From the NCBI GenBank assembly GCA_964608315.1, contig CAZSNF010000009.1:1-64000 (forward strand): DNA of 64,000 nucleotides, given 5' to 3'. Shown piece after piece: positions 35,485 to 44,437 of the stretch. Numbering within the stretch: the first letter of the stretch is position 1; each line of letters begins with the position of its first letter. The stretch is from VXPQ01 sp964608315 (lineage in GTDB: Bacteria > Bacteroidota > Rhodothermia > Rhodothermales > VXPQ01). The position numbers and the translations under genes are program-made. The notes under the pieces were generated by a model. The model was not told where the DNA came from. It saw only the letters and a program-made list of their open reading frames with translations, and did not search any database.

Positions 35485-36813
35485 TTATTCCATGCCCTTG
35501 TAGACGATGCGCCAGATGCGGCCTTTCATCGAATCCGCTACGTACAGGGAGCCGTTTGGACCGAAGGCCAGGCCCATGGGGCGGTATGCGGCGTCTCCGG
35601 GCGAGGCCAGCGTATCGGTTCCCTTGAATCCGTCGGCGAAGGTTTCCCAGTCGCCGGTCGGTTCGCCGGATGCGTCCATGGGCACGAAGGCCACCATATA
35701 TCCCTGTTGCGGAAGCGGCGCCCGATTCCAGGAACCGTGAAACGCGATGAAGGCGCCGTTCCCGTAATGGGCCGGGAAATGCTCCTGCGCGTTGAAAACC
35801 AGATCGTTGGGAGCGTAATGTCCCGGGAAGGCGGCCATCGGGGATTCCGCGTCGGCGCACCGTCCTGTTTCCGCGCCGTCCCCGCCGTATTCGGGCGAGA
35901 GGAGTTTCATTTCCTGCTGGTGGTCATAATAGCAATACGGCCAGCCGAAATCCGATCCGTCGTAGAGCCGGAACATCTCCTCGGCGGGAAGTTCGGCGTT
36001 TTGCTCGTCCGTATAATAGTCCGGCCACAGCGTGTTCAACTGGTCGCGCCCATGCTGCACGACGTACATGTCGCCGGCGCCGGGGTGCCACGCCATCGCC
36101 AGGCCATTGCGTATGCCCGTCGCAAAATGATGTCCGTCCGCTTCCTGGGTCTGGCCGGTTGCAGCCGCGTCGAACCGCCATACCCCGCTCTGCCGTTCAA
36201 GTTGAGGGCAGGGATCCGCTCCCGGCGAGCCGGGCGTGCGCATTGATTCCTGGCACGCGTTCGATGGCGCGCCCACATTTACGTACAGACGCCCCTCGTC
36301 GTCGAAAGCGATCGCCTTGGGGGCATGTTGTCCCTGCCTCAGAAAACCTCCGACGATGAGTTCGGGGTCGCCGGAGGGGATCAGGGCGTCGTCCTCGAAG
36401 GCGAATCGGTAGACCGACGTATCCGTCGCGGCGTACAGATAGCCGTCGTAGAGCGCAAGGCCCGTCCCGGCGACGTCTCCGAAATGCTGACGAGCATCTG
36501 CCTTGCCGTCCTTGTCCGTATCGCGGAGCGCCGTAATGCCGCCTCCGTCGTCCGGAAGTTGCCGGTGTATGACATAAACGTCCTCGTCGGCGTCCACGAC
36601 GATGTGCCGGATGCGTCCCACGTCGTCCGCCACGACGCCGGCGCAAAATCCTTCGGGAAGGACCAGGCCACCGTTGTCTTCGTCGCATACGGAGGCGTCG
36701 ATGGCGGCGTCGGACAGGGCGGGATCGTTTTTTTCGGACAGGCTCCAGCCCGCAATAACGAGCAGGGGAAGCACGGCGGGCAGCAATAGTTTTGTCAGGC
36801 GACGGGTATCCAT
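35485..36813 (-). CDS. PQQ-type sugar/sorbosone dehydrogenase, periplasmic
   Basis: A 442-aa exported beta-propeller protein with an N-terminal signal or anchor segment (LTKLLLPAVLPLLVIAGWSL). Family motifs include HHFATGIRNGLAMAWHP, VVQHGRDQL, GSDFGWPYCYYD, FHGSWNR and the last blade PMGLAFGPNGSLYVADSMKGRIWRI. These match glucose/sorbosone dehydrogenase-like propellers that use PQQ or a related quinone; the substrate is unknown. Cysteines (VCDEDN, PEGFCAG, CQES, CPQL) may form disulfides, consistent with a periplasmic location. It has its own terminator. The next gene upstream (36903, same strand) is 90 bp away. Confidence 0.85.
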   Translation of the reverse strand: MDTRRLTKLLLPAVLPLLVIAGWSLSEKNDPALSDAAIDASVCDEDNGGLVLPEGFCAGVVADDVGRIRHIVVDADEDVYVIHRQLPDDGGGITALRDTDKDGKADARQHFGDVAGTGLALYDGYLYAATDTSVYRFAFEDDALIPSGDPELIVGGFLRQGQHAPKAIAFDDEGRLYVNVGAPSNACQESMRTPGSPGADPCPQLERQSGVWRFDAAATGQTQEADGHHFATGIRNGLAMAWHPGAGDMYVVQHGRDQLNTLWPDYYTDEQNAELPAEEMFRLYDGSDFGWPYCYYDHQQEMKLLSPEYGGDGAETGRCADAESPMAAFPGHYAPNDLVFNAQEHFPAHYGNGAFIAFHGSWNRAPLPQQGYMVAFVPMDASGEPTGDWETFADGFKGTDTLASPGDAAYRPMGLAFGPNGSLYVADSMKGRIWRIVYKGME

Positions 36814-36902
36814 AATGCTTTCGGTTGGGTTGGGTGGTTTCGGGTCAGGGTATCCTCCTAAAATAGCGTTTGGGCGGGATTATCGCCACCGCGTTATTAT
36901 CG

Positions 36903-37718
36903 TCAGGATCGCCATGCGGGCGCCCAGGAGGGGTCTACCATGCGTTTTCCGCAGGCGAGGGCCTCGATCCGCTGCATTTCTCCGGCGTCCAGCGAAAAAT
37001 CGAACACCTCGAAATTTTGCCGGCGATATTTGGAGCGGGCCGCTTTCGGGATGGCGGCCACGCGGTCGAGCTGAAGCAGCCACCGCAGGGTGACTTGTGC
37101 GGGCGTTTTGTTATGTGCCGCCGCAATGTTTTTCAGGGTTTTATCCCGTAATACCGCCCCGCGGGCAAGGGGGCTGTAGGCCGTAAGCAATGTGTCGCAC
37201 TCCTGTGACAGGGCACGCAGTGTGCTCTGATCCAGATAGGGATGATATTCCACCTGATTGCAGAAAATGGGCGCATGCGCGGCGGCCCGCCGCATCAGGG
37301 CGGGCGGGAAATTGCTGACGCCGATGCGCCGCACCGCGCCCGCCTCCTGCAAGGTTTGCATCTCGTCGAGGCATGCTTCCAGTTTCAGGTCGGGCGTTGG
37401 CCAGTGAATGAGCAACAGATCGACATAGGGCGTATCCAGCCTTGACAGGCTTTCCCTCGCGGCCGGGGCGATTTTGCCCGGAACGAGATGATCCATCCAG
37501 ATTTTCGTGGTCAGGAAAATGTCCTCGCGCGCTACGCCCGCATCGCGCAGCCCTTGCCCGGTTTCTTTTTCGTTGCCGTAGGCGACGGCCGTGTCGATGT
37601 GCCGGTATCCGATTTCGAGGGCTTCGGCCACGCCGCGGCGGCAGGCTTTCCCCGTAAGCAGGTAGGTGCCCAGCCCCAGTGCGGGCACGTCCACGCCCTG
37701 AATGGTTTTCAAAATCAT
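36903..37718 (-). CDS. aldo/keto reductase
   Basis: A 271-aa NAD(P)H-dependent reductase of the AKR superfamily (2,5-diketo-gluconate reductase type by length and motifs). The catalytic tetrad is visible: D42 and Y47 in HIDTAVAYGNE, K72 in TTKIW, H105 in LLIHWP. The nucleotide-binding end is IPKAARSKYRRQNFEVFDF. The start MILKTIQGVDVPALGLGTYL is the usual opening of the family. The substrate is probably a small aldehyde or keto sugar. Confidence 0.93.
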   Translation of the reverse strand: MILKTIQGVDVPALGLGTYLLTGKACRRGVAEALEIGYRHIDTAVAYGNEKETGQGLRDAGVAREDIFLTTKIWMDHLVPGKIAPAARESLSRLDTPYVDLLLIHWPTPDLKLEACLDEMQTLQEAGAVRRIGVSNFPPALMRRAAAHAPIFCNQVEYHPYLDQSTLRALSQECDTLLTAYSPLARGAVLRDKTLKNIAAAHNKTPAQVTLRWLLQLDRVAAIPKAARSKYRRQNFEVFDFSLDAGEMQRIEALACGKRMVDPSWAPAWRS

Positions 37719-37757
37719 GGTTACAAGGGTTTGCGCATAAAACCAGATTGCGCCGCT

Positions 37758-37776
37758 TGATCAGAGCATCCTTAAA
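37758..37776 (+). repeat. solo end of the MITE-like repeat
   Basis: TGATCAGAGCATCCTTAAA just after the stop of the leftward UbL-E1-rhodanese gene (37783) and before the aldo/keto reductase start. Confidence 0.55.
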
Positions 37777-37782
37777 TATCCC

Positions 37783-39234
37783 TTAGTACGTCGGCATGGA
37801 GGGATCGATTTCGTCGCTCCAGGCCAGTACGCCGCCCTTCAGGTTGCAGGCATGTTCGAATCCGTGCGCGCGCATCAGCTGCACCGCTTGCGAAGAACGT
37901 CCGCCCGAGCGGCAGTGAACCACGATGTCCGCATCTCTGTGTTCTTCCAGTTCGTCCAGCCGTTCCGGCAGTTCGTCCAGAGGAATAAGCGTACCGCCCA
38001 GGTTGGCGATGTCGTACTCGTGCGGCTTGCGCACATCCAGAATAAAGGGTCGGTTCCCCTGATCGATCCGGTTCTTCAGTTCGCGCACCGTGATTTCAGG
38101 GAGGGATGTTTGTTGCGTCATGGCGTCGCCGTTCGGTTGGGTTGGAAGGCCGCAGAAAGCCTGATAATCAATGAGTTCGGTTTGGGAAGGATGGTCGCCG
38201 CACACCGGGCAGTCCGGGTTGCGCCGGACACGCAGCGTTCGGAAGCGCATGCCGAGCGCGTCGACGACCAGCAGCCGCCCGATAAGCGGTTCCCCGATAC
38301 CGGTGAGCATTTTGATCGCTTCGGTGGCTTGAATGGTGCCGACCAGTCCCGGAAGAACGCCCAGTACGCCCCCCTCTGCACAGGACGGGACGAGCCCCGG
38401 AGGAGGAGGTTCTTCATACAGACAACGGTAGCACGGCCCGTCTTTTGCGCCGAATACCGATACCTGCCCCTCGAATCGGAAGATCGAAGCATAGACGTTC
38501 GGAATGCCCAGCATCACGCATGCATCGTTGACCAGATAGCGAGTGGGAAAATTATCTGTGCCGTCCGCAACGATGTCGTACCCCGAAAAAATATCCAGCG
38601 CGTTTTCGCTGGCGAGCGCGGCGTCGAAGGTCTCTGCCTCGGCAAACGGATTCACGTCATGGATCGTCTCGCGGGCCGACGCGAGTTTTTTTCGCCCCAC
38701 ATCTTTTGTCCCGTGAAGAATCTGCCGTTGCAGGTTGGTTTCATCCACCACGTCGAAGTCCACGACGCCTATTTTGCCGACGCCGGCGGCGGCGAGGTAC
38801 AGGGCCAGCGGCGATCCGAGCCCGCCTGCCCCCACGATGAGCACGGACGATGTTTTGAGCTTTCTTTGCCCTTCCATCCCGAATTCCGGGAGGGTGAGAT
38901 GCCGGCTGTACCGCCTTATTTCTTCCGGCTTCAGGGTGTTCAGCATGCAGGCGTCGCCTTCCGCTCCCCCGGCCACGGACGGCACGATGGAGATTTCGTC
39001 CGTCGGGCCCAGCGCGGTTTTTTCCCGGTCCAGATACCGGATGTCTTCCTCGTTCCGATATATGTTGACGAATTGCCGGAGCTTGCCGGTTTCCGCGAAC
39101 AGGTGCTTCCCGATCGCCGGATGCCGCCGGACGAGGTTCGCCAGCGCTTCCTCGACGGTTGCGCCTTCGATGTCTACGGCGCTCTGACCGTCAACGTACG
39201 CGCGCAGCGGGGAGGGAATGTACATGCGGGCCAT
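37783..39234 (-). CDS. moeB: UbL (MoaD/ThiS) - E1 (MoeB/ThiF) - rhodanese fusion
   Basis: A 483-aa three-domain protein. Residues 1-92 are a ubiquitin-like sulfur carrier ending in a Gly-Gly (SIVPSVAGG). Residues about 105-345 are the adenylating E1 domain: GAGGLGSPLALYLAAAG ATP site, NLQRQILHG, a candidate catalytic Cys in VPSCAEGGVLG, and Zn-binding CYRC and CPVC pairs. Residues about 375-483 are a rhodanese with the active loop HCRSGGRS. Together they would charge the carrier with sulfur for cofactor or cysteine synthesis. Start 39234 (MARMYIPS) was chosen because the carrier domain begins there; the longer frame upstream overlaps the JAMM gene. The JAMM protease gene ends 12 bp upstream, so the two are one operon. 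Confidence 0.9.
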   Translation of the reverse strand: MARMYIPSPLRAYVDGQSAVDIEGATVEEALANLVRRHPAIGKHLFAETGKLRQFVNIYRNEEDIRYLDREKTALGPTDEISIVPSVAGGAEGDACMLNTLKPEEIRRYSRHLTLPEFGMEGQRKLKTSSVLIVGAGGLGSPLALYLAAAGVGKIGVVDFDVVDETNLQRQILHGTKDVGRKKLASARETIHDVNPFAEAETFDAALASENALDIFSGYDIVADGTDNFPTRYLVNDACVMLGIPNVYASIFRFEGQVSVFGAKDGPCYRCLYEEPPPPGLVPSCAEGGVLGVLPGLVGTIQATEAIKMLTGIGEPLIGRLLVVDALGMRFRTLRVRRNPDCPVCGDHPSQTELIDYQAFCGLPTQPNGDAMTQQTSLPEITVRELKNRIDQGNRPFILDVRKPHEYDIANLGGTLIPLDELPERLDELEEHRDADIVVHCRSGGRSSQAVQLMRAHGFEHACNLKGGVLAWSDEIDPSMPTY

Positions 39235-39245
39235 TCCGCGTGGGG

Positions 39246-39683
39246 TTATGATTTTTTTGAGGCGGTTTGTAGGTCGATCTCCTCCGGCAGAAACCGCGAG
39301 CGATCTTCGGCCAGGGCCCATGCCGCAAGGTTCGCGGCTTTCCCGTTTTCGACCGACACTATAACATAGGAGTATCCGGGAAAGGTCGCCAGCTCGAAAT
39401 CGGTTCGGGAAGGAACAGCCGGGTGATCCGGGTGCGAGTGGTAGATCCCCACAATATCCAGATTTTCCCTGCGGGCGGCAAGATCGGCTTCGAGATATTC
39501 CCCGGGCGCGATGATATACCGGTCTTCCCGCCTGTTTGCATTGCGGTTTACGGCGCGGCGCGCATAGACTGCTTCGTTCCCGTCCGCATGCAGGCGTCCG
39601 ATCAGAAAGCCGCAGCATTCCTCCGGATACGTTTCCTCGCCGTGCCGGCGAATATCGGCGAGTACGTCCGCTTGCGTTTGCAT
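39246..39683 (-). CDS. JAMM/M67-family metalloprotease
   Basis: A 145-aa stand-alone Mov34/JAB protein. The JAMM zinc motif is complete: an upstream Glu in YPEECCGFLIG (E21 or E22) and H-x-H-x7-S-x2-D in IYHSHPDHPAVPSRTD. Small bacterial JAMM proteins trim C-terminal tails from ubiquitin-like sulfur carriers (Mec+/QbsD type), which fits its place 12 bp upstream of a gene encoding a carrier with an internal Gly-Gly. The start MQTQADVLADIRRHGEETYP fits the family. Upstream lies a full MITE-like copy ending beside tRNA-Leu. Confidence 0.9.
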   Translation of the reverse strand: MQTQADVLADIRRHGEETYPEECCGFLIGRLHADGNEAVYARRAVNRNANRREDRYIIAPGEYLEADLAARRENLDIVGIYHSHPDHPAVPSRTDFELATFPGYSYVIVSVENGKAANLAAWALAEDRSRFLPEEIDLQTASKKS

Positions 39684-39694
39684 GAGGGAATATA

Positions 39695-39943
39695 AGGGAT
39701 ACTCTGATCAAAACCGCTTCGCTCAGCGCGTCGCGTTCGCGCGTCCAGAGCATCGTGATTGCATCAGCAGAAAACACTGTGGCTCTGGGTCATTGCGGTC
39801 GCGACGCGCCCTTCGGGAGGCTGCGAGGCGTACGCTGGCTACGTCATTCCTCATTGTGTGGGACCTGCCACACTTCTTCGTCATTTCTTGCCAGCGCACC
39901 CCTCGCAGCCTCTGAGCTTTGCGGACTTAATCAGTGTATCCTT
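39695..39943 (+). mobile_element. MITE-like element, full copy 3
   Basis: A 249-bp copy: left AGGGATACTCTGATCA (39695-39710), right TTAATCAGTGTATCCTT (39927-39943). The central hairpin (GAGGCTGCGAGGCG... against ...CCCCTCGCAGCCTC) is well kept, and the conserved core CGTCATTCCTCATT and CCTGCCACA occurs as in copy 1. It lies between the JAMM gene start and the tRNA-Leu gene, ending 6 bp from the tRNA 3' end. Confidence 0.75.
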
Positions 39944-39948
39944 GAATG

Positions 39949-40032
39949 TGCCCGGGACTGGATTCGAACCAGCACGCCCTTTCGAACGCTGCCCCCTCAA
40001 GACAGTGCGTCTACCAATTCCGCCACCCGGGC
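39949..40032 (-). tRNA. tRNA-Leu (GAG)
   Basis: An 84-nt class II tRNA on the leftward strand. Acceptor GCCCGGG pairs with CCCGGGC (discriminator A). The anticodon stem CTGTC/GGCAG encloses loop TTGAGGG (anticodon GAG), followed by a long variable arm and a T arm with GGTTCGAATCC. CCA is not encoded. It reads CUC/CUU leucine codons. Confidence 0.95.
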
Positions 40033-40124
40033 ATGAATTTCATGGAGATGCGCATGGATGATCGCCGGGCCCCTTCGCAAAGGGTCCTGACGTTGCCCGC
40101 TGCGCGCTATCCGTTATTTATGCG

Positions 40125-40197
40125 TGATCCCGGCAGGAATCGAACCTGCGACCCACTGATTAAAAGTCAGTTGCTCTACCAACTGAGCTACGGGACC
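40125..40197 (-). tRNA. tRNA-Lys (TTT)
   Basis: A 73-nt tRNA on the leftward strand. Acceptor GGTCCCG pairs with CGGGATC. Anticodon stem ACTGA/TCAGT encloses CTTTTAA (anticodon TTT), with T arm GCAGGTTCGATTCCTGC. CCA is not encoded. It lies 92 bp from tRNA-Leu, likely co-transcribed. Confidence 0.96.
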
Positions 40198-40291
40198 ATG
40201 CCATGCTGCGCCGACCTGCATACTCCTCGGAATATACCCGAATATACCCCGACATAACCACCCTTCCGCCGCGCATATGCGCCGATATACG

Positions 40292-40714
40292 CTATCTGTC
40301 GCAAAAAGATGCAATTTCCTCCCACAGGTCGGCCATCGGTTTGCGCAGCACGAGAACGCCCTCCATCAGGCGACGGTCAAAGTTAACGAATCCGTTGGCC
40401 AAATAAATTTCTTCGGGCGAACAGTCGTACAGCAGTTTGAATTCCCGGTCTCCCTTGCGCCGATCCACGCTGACGATCGCGCCCGCCAGTCCGGTGCGGG
40501 CCGTGCCGCGAAAAACGTCGAGGTTTTCTCTGTCCGTGGCGCTGGTTCCGTTGACGTATCCGTAATCCATCGGATAGATAATGGAGGGATGCGCCGGGTG
40601 CCGCGTTCCATGCGGGCGGTCTATGGTGACGCCGCGGCTGCGAATCAGCGCTTCCCAGCGCTCCCAGTCGATTTTGCGCCGGGCAAGTTCCGTAAGCCGA
40701 TCCGTCGTTTCCAT
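40292..40714 (-). CDS. inorganic pyrophosphatase-like protein
   Basis: A 140-aa protein with the class I inorganic pyrophosphatase-like core IIYPMDYGYVNGTSATDRENLDVFRGT (about 55-80), followed by a Lys/Asp-rich strand region (VSVDRRKGDREFKLLYDC). It is shorter than E. coli Ppa (about 175 aa), and the canonical E-x-D-x-x-D acidic cluster is only partly preserved. It may hydrolyse pyrophosphate or be a related phosphatase. The start at 40714 (METTDRLTELARRKIDWERW) avoids an unlikely extension overlapping the aspS end. It is 58 bp downstream of aspS on the same strand. Confidence 0.65.
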   Translation of the reverse strand: METTDRLTELARRKIDWERWEALIRSRGVTIDRPHGTRHPAHPSIIYPMDYGYVNGTSATDRENLDVFRGTARTGLAGAIVSVDRRKGDREFKLLYDCSPEEIYLANGFVNFDRRLMEGVLVLRKPMADLWEEIASFCDR

Positions 40715-40772
40715 GAACGCGAGGCAATATCCGTCGGCGCGGGCGATGCGGGTTTGGGTCGGGCGCTTGCCG

Positions 40773-42605
40773 CTATTCGGGCGTTTCGTCCGATACGACC
40801 CCAATGTGCAGCGCTTCCAGTTGTTTCGCATCGACCGTGTCCGGGGACTGGACCATCAACTCCTGTGCGCTCTGCGTTTTCGGGAAGGCGATGACGTCCC
40901 GGATGTTGTGCGTACCCGCCAGGGCCATGACGATCCGGTCCAGACCGAAGGCAATGCCGCCATGGGGCGGCGCGCCGTAGCGGAACGCATCCAGCAGAAA
41001 ACCGAATCGCCGCTCGGCCTCTTCCTCGTCGATGCCCAGCAAGCGAAACATGCGGCGCTGCATATCTCTCGAATGAATCCGGATCGACCCGCCGCCCAGC
41101 TCCACGCCGTTGAGCGTCATGTCGTACGCCCGCGCCCGCACCGCGCCCGGGTTGCTGTCCAGCATCGCCGCATCGTCGGGATGGGGCGCCGTGAACGGGT
41201 GGTGCATGGCCGTAAATCGCCTGGCGTCCGCATCCCGTTCGAGGAGCGGAAATTCAGTGATCCATGCGAACCGCCACGCTTCGCCATGCGGCGGAATCAG
41301 GCCCGTTTCGTTCGCCATGTGCAGCCGCAAATTGCCCATGTGCATAAAAATTTCCGGGTCCGGGCCCGCCAGCGCCAGCACCAGGTCCCCCGCTTTGGCG
41401 CCGACGGCCTCGATGCAAGCGTCCACGTGTTCCCGGCCAATCACGTGTTCCTTGACCGAAGAATACATTTCCGAGCCGTCCGACGGCAGTTTGAAGTAGA
41501 TGAGTCCGCCCACGCCGATTTGCCGCCGCACGATGTCTTTATCGAGGCGGTCCATCTGGCTGCGCGTCCAGTCTCCCTGTCCCTTGGCCACGATCGCCAC
41601 GATACGCCCGTCGTTTTCCAGGATGCGGTCGAAAACCCGGAAGCCGGAACCTTCGAACGCCTTGCTGGCGTCCTGTATTTCCATGCCGAAACGCAGATCG
41701 GGCTTGTCGGAACCGAATCGCTCGATGGCCTCGCGCCAGGTCAGACGCGGGAACGGCGCGGGCAAATCGACGCCTTTCACATCGTTCCAGATGGCTTGCA
41801 TGAGGCCTTCGAAGATCGCATGGATTTGCTCTTCGTCGGGGAAACTCATCTCTGCGTCGATCTGCGTGAATTCGGGCTGCCGGTCCGCCCGCAGGTCTTC
41901 GTCCCGAAAGCACTTGACGATCTGGAAATACCGATCCAGCCCGGCGACCATCAGAATCTGCTTGTAGGTCTGGGGCGATTGCGGAAGCGCGTAAAATTGT
42001 CCCGGATGCACGCGGCTCGGCACCAGATAATCCCGGGCGCCTTCCGGCGTCGATTTCATGAGCACGGGCGTTTCCACTTCGAGGAAACCGTTCTGGTCGA
42101 AGTATTTCCGTACGGCCTGACAGGTTTTGTGGCGCAGCGCCAGAATATCCTGAAGATCCGGGCGTCGCAGGTCCAGATACCGGTAACGCAAGCGCAGGTC
42201 CTCGTTCGCCGTACGCCGTTTTTCTTCGTGCGCCGATACGGCGAAGGGGACCGGTTCGGCGCTGTTGAGCACGGCCAGGTCCTGGACCCGCACCTCTATT
42301 TCTCCGGTCGGAAGCTTCGGGTTGACGGTTTCCTGCGTTCGTTCGCCCACGACGCCCCGTACGGAAATCACATATTCGCTGCGCACCAGGTCGGCGCGTT
42401 CGTAGGCTTCTTTTTCGTCCTGGGGGGAACACACGACCTGGGTCAGTCCATACCGATCCCGCAGGTCCAGGAAGATCACTCCGCCAAGGTTTCGACGGGT
42501 GTCCACCCATCCCTTGAGCACGACTTCCTCTCCGACGTGTTCGGAGCGAAGTTCGCCGCAGGTGTGCGTACGCATCGGGTGCATGTCTTTGTCGTTCGCC
42601 GGCAT
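40773..42605 (-). CDS. aspS: aspartyl-tRNA synthetase
   Basis: A 610-aa bacterial-type class II synthetase with an N-terminal OB-fold anticodon-binding domain (GWVDTRRNLGGVIFLDLRDR, about 28-47). Motif 1 is GFLEVETPVLMKSTPEGARDY and motif 2 FRDEDLRADRQPEFTQIDAE. An inserted GAD domain (about 300-410) is typical of bacterial AspRS, and motif 3 is GIAFGLDRIVMALAG near the end. It charges tRNA-Asp (and possibly tRNA-Asn, depending on an amidotransferase not visible here). ATG 42605 (MPANDKDMHPMRTHTCGEL) was chosen; 42584 is an alternative. Confidence 0.97.
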   Translation of the reverse strand: MPANDKDMHPMRTHTCGELRSEHVGEEVVLKGWVDTRRNLGGVIFLDLRDRYGLTQVVCSPQDEKEAYERADLVRSEYVISVRGVVGERTQETVNPKLPTGEIEVRVQDLAVLNSAEPVPFAVSAHEEKRRTANEDLRLRYRYLDLRRPDLQDILALRHKTCQAVRKYFDQNGFLEVETPVLMKSTPEGARDYLVPSRVHPGQFYALPQSPQTYKQILMVAGLDRYFQIVKCFRDEDLRADRQPEFTQIDAEMSFPDEEQIHAIFEGLMQAIWNDVKGVDLPAPFPRLTWREAIERFGSDKPDLRFGMEIQDASKAFEGSGFRVFDRILENDGRIVAIVAKGQGDWTRSQMDRLDKDIVRRQIGVGGLIYFKLPSDGSEMYSSVKEHVIGREHVDACIEAVGAKAGDLVLALAGPDPEIFMHMGNLRLHMANETGLIPPHGEAWRFAWITEFPLLERDADARRFTAMHHPFTAPHPDDAAMLDSNPGAVRARAYDMTLNGVELGGGSIRIHSRDMQRRMFRLLGIDEEEAERRFGFLLDAFRYGAPPHGGIAFGLDRIVMALAGTHNIRDVIAFPKTQSAQELMVQSPDTVDAKQLEALHIGVVSDETPE

Positions 42606-42730
42606 GGGGAAATGTCGGGTGGTTACGGGATAGATGGAATGTACGTTTTTCGGTGCGACGTCCTTTGACGAAGCAGGCGGCCCATGCGTTCGCAGATCGG
42701 GCGGCACAAGTGCAAGAACGAACGTAAATT

Positions 42731-42762
42731 AAGGGATACTTTGGTTTAATCAGAGTATCCCA
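42731..42762. repeat. mini palindrome made of both MITE-like ends
   Basis: AAGGGATACTTTGG then TTTAATCAGAGTATCCCA: the left and right terminal repeats of the MITE-like element joined with no interior. It forms a small hairpin between divergent aspS and the symporter gene. Confidence 0.6.
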
Positions 42763-42846
42763 GGCATGAAGACGATGGAAACGAGGCTCGCTTTTGCAGT
42801 CGGGCGATAACCCCCGGATTTTTGACGGCATTTTCCGAAAACTTTT

Positions 42847-44370
42847 ATGCTGGCGCTTTTTGACAATCCCTACATCCTTGCGATTCTTATTTATCTGACC
42901 GCTCTGGTCGGGGTCGGGTACTACAAGAGCCGGATCGTGAAGACGGGGGAAGATTTTATGGTGGCGGGCCGTACGCTCCCCTGGTGGGTGCTGGTGGGCA
43001 CGCTGCTCGCCACCTGGATGGGAAGCGGGTCCCTGTTCGGCAGCGCCGGACTGGGGTATCGCAACGGCATGGCGGGGCTCTGGTCCAGCGCCGGCGCCTG
43101 GGCCGGCATCGTACTCATTTATTTTATTGCGCGCCGCATCCGCCATTTCGGGAAGGTGACCGTGCCGGACATTTTCGAGGCGCGCTACGGACGGGTTTCC
43201 AGCGCACTGGCGACCATCGCCACCGTCATTGCCTATATCACCATCGTTTCGTACCAGTTCCGGGGGGGCGGCAACGTACTGCATTATATTACGGACGGCG
43301 GAATTTCCGTGCAGGCGGGCATTGTGATCACGGCGGTTTTCGCCATTGCCTATACGGCGCTGGCCGGGATGTTGTCGGTTGTGTACACGGATGTCGTGAA
43401 TGGCGTCCTTATGGCCCTGGGCGTGTTCGCCACCGTACTTTTCATGGCGAATGCGGTGGGGGGCATGGACGAGATCGTCCTGTACGCGGAAGCGGCGGGG
43501 AAATGGGAACTGTTCGGAAACTGGGCGAACGAACGCAGCGGGGCTACGTCCGGGCCGGTCGTGGCCATATCCTTTCTGATTCCCACCATGCTCCTCCTGA
43601 TGGGCGACGCCAATATGTACCAGCGCATATTCAGCGCCCGGAATGGCAATGCAGCGCAGAAGGCGGTGTTTTTCTGGGTGATCGGCGTGGTGGCGCTTGA
43701 GTCCGCCGTGTATTTTCTGGGATTGACCGGCGCCGCGGCGGCGAATCAGGGGCTTATTCCCGAACTGTTCGCCGGGGGCGCGGCGGACGTGGCGAACAAC
43801 CAGTCCGAATATATTATTCCTGCGCTTGCCGTTTCCGGTTTCATGCCGCTTGTGCTGGGCATGACGCTGGTGGCCGCCATGATGGCGATCATCGTTTCCA
43901 CGGCCGACTCGTTCCTGCTGGTGCCTGCCACGAACCTGACGAGGGATGTCGTGCAACGCTTTATATCGCCGGATATGGGTTCCCGCGCCATCGTACTGAT
44001 GAGTCGGGGCTGGGTGCTCCTGCTGGGGATCGTCGCCTATTTGCTTGTGGATCAGTTTCCGACCATTCTGACGGCGGCCTATACGGCCTATCTGGTGTAC
44101 GGCACGTCCATAACCCCGGCGCTTCTTGCTGCATTCCTGTGGAAGCGGGCTACCGCAGCGGGGGCGATCGCCTCTATCCTCACGGGGGCCACTGTCACGC
44201 TGGCATGGACGTTCTGGATGTCCGAACAGGCCTGGTTCGGGGATTTGCATCCGTTTCTGCAGGAGGTTACCTATCCTGCCGTCGTTTTGTCCGTCCTGGC
44301 GCTGGTGGGCGCGAGCCTCGCTACGCCTCCTCCCGACCGCGCTCGCTGGGAACCCTTTTTCGGAGGATAG
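42847..44370 (+). CDS. sodium:solute symporter family protein
   Basis: A 507-aa membrane transporter with about 13 hydrophobic helices, of the SSS family. Characteristic early segments are SRIVKTGEDFMVAGRTLPWWVLVGTLLATWMGSGSLFGSAG, YFIARRIRHFGKVTVPDIFEARYG, a Na-site-like Ser/Thr cluster in TALAGMLSVVYTDVVNG, and ADSFLLVPATNLTRD. It probably co-transports sodium and a small organic solute; the substrate cannot be predicted. ATG 42847 gives a typical N-terminal helix. Upstream lies a MITE-like mini palindrome. Confidence 0.88.
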   Translation: MLALFDNPYILAILIYLTALVGVGYYKSRIVKTGEDFMVAGRTLPWWVLVGTLLATWMGSGSLFGSAGLGYRNGMAGLWSSAGAWAGIVLIYFIARRIRHFGKVTVPDIFEARYGRVSSALATIATVIAYITIVSYQFRGGGNVLHYITDGGISVQAGIVITAVFAIAYTALAGMLSVVYTDVVNGVLMALGVFATVLFMANAVGGMDEIVLYAEAAGKWELFGNWANERSGATSGPVVAISFLIPTMLLLMGDANMYQRIFSARNGNAAQKAVFFWVIGVVALESAVYFLGLTGAAAANQGLIPELFAGGAADVANNQSEYIIPALAVSGFMPLVLGMTLVAAMMAIIVSTADSFLLVPATNLTRDVVQRFISPDMGSRAIVLMSRGWVLLLGIVAYLLVDQFPTILTAAYTAYLVYGTSITPALLAAFLWKRATAAGAIASILTGATVTLAWTFWMSEQAWFGDLHPFLQEVTYPAVVLSVLALVGASLATPPPDRARWEPFFGG

Positions 44371-44437
44371 GGTATGGCGCCGCCCGCCGTTGCCTGCGTC
44401 CGTTTCAGGAAAGATTTTTCGCCTATCAAGGTCCGAC

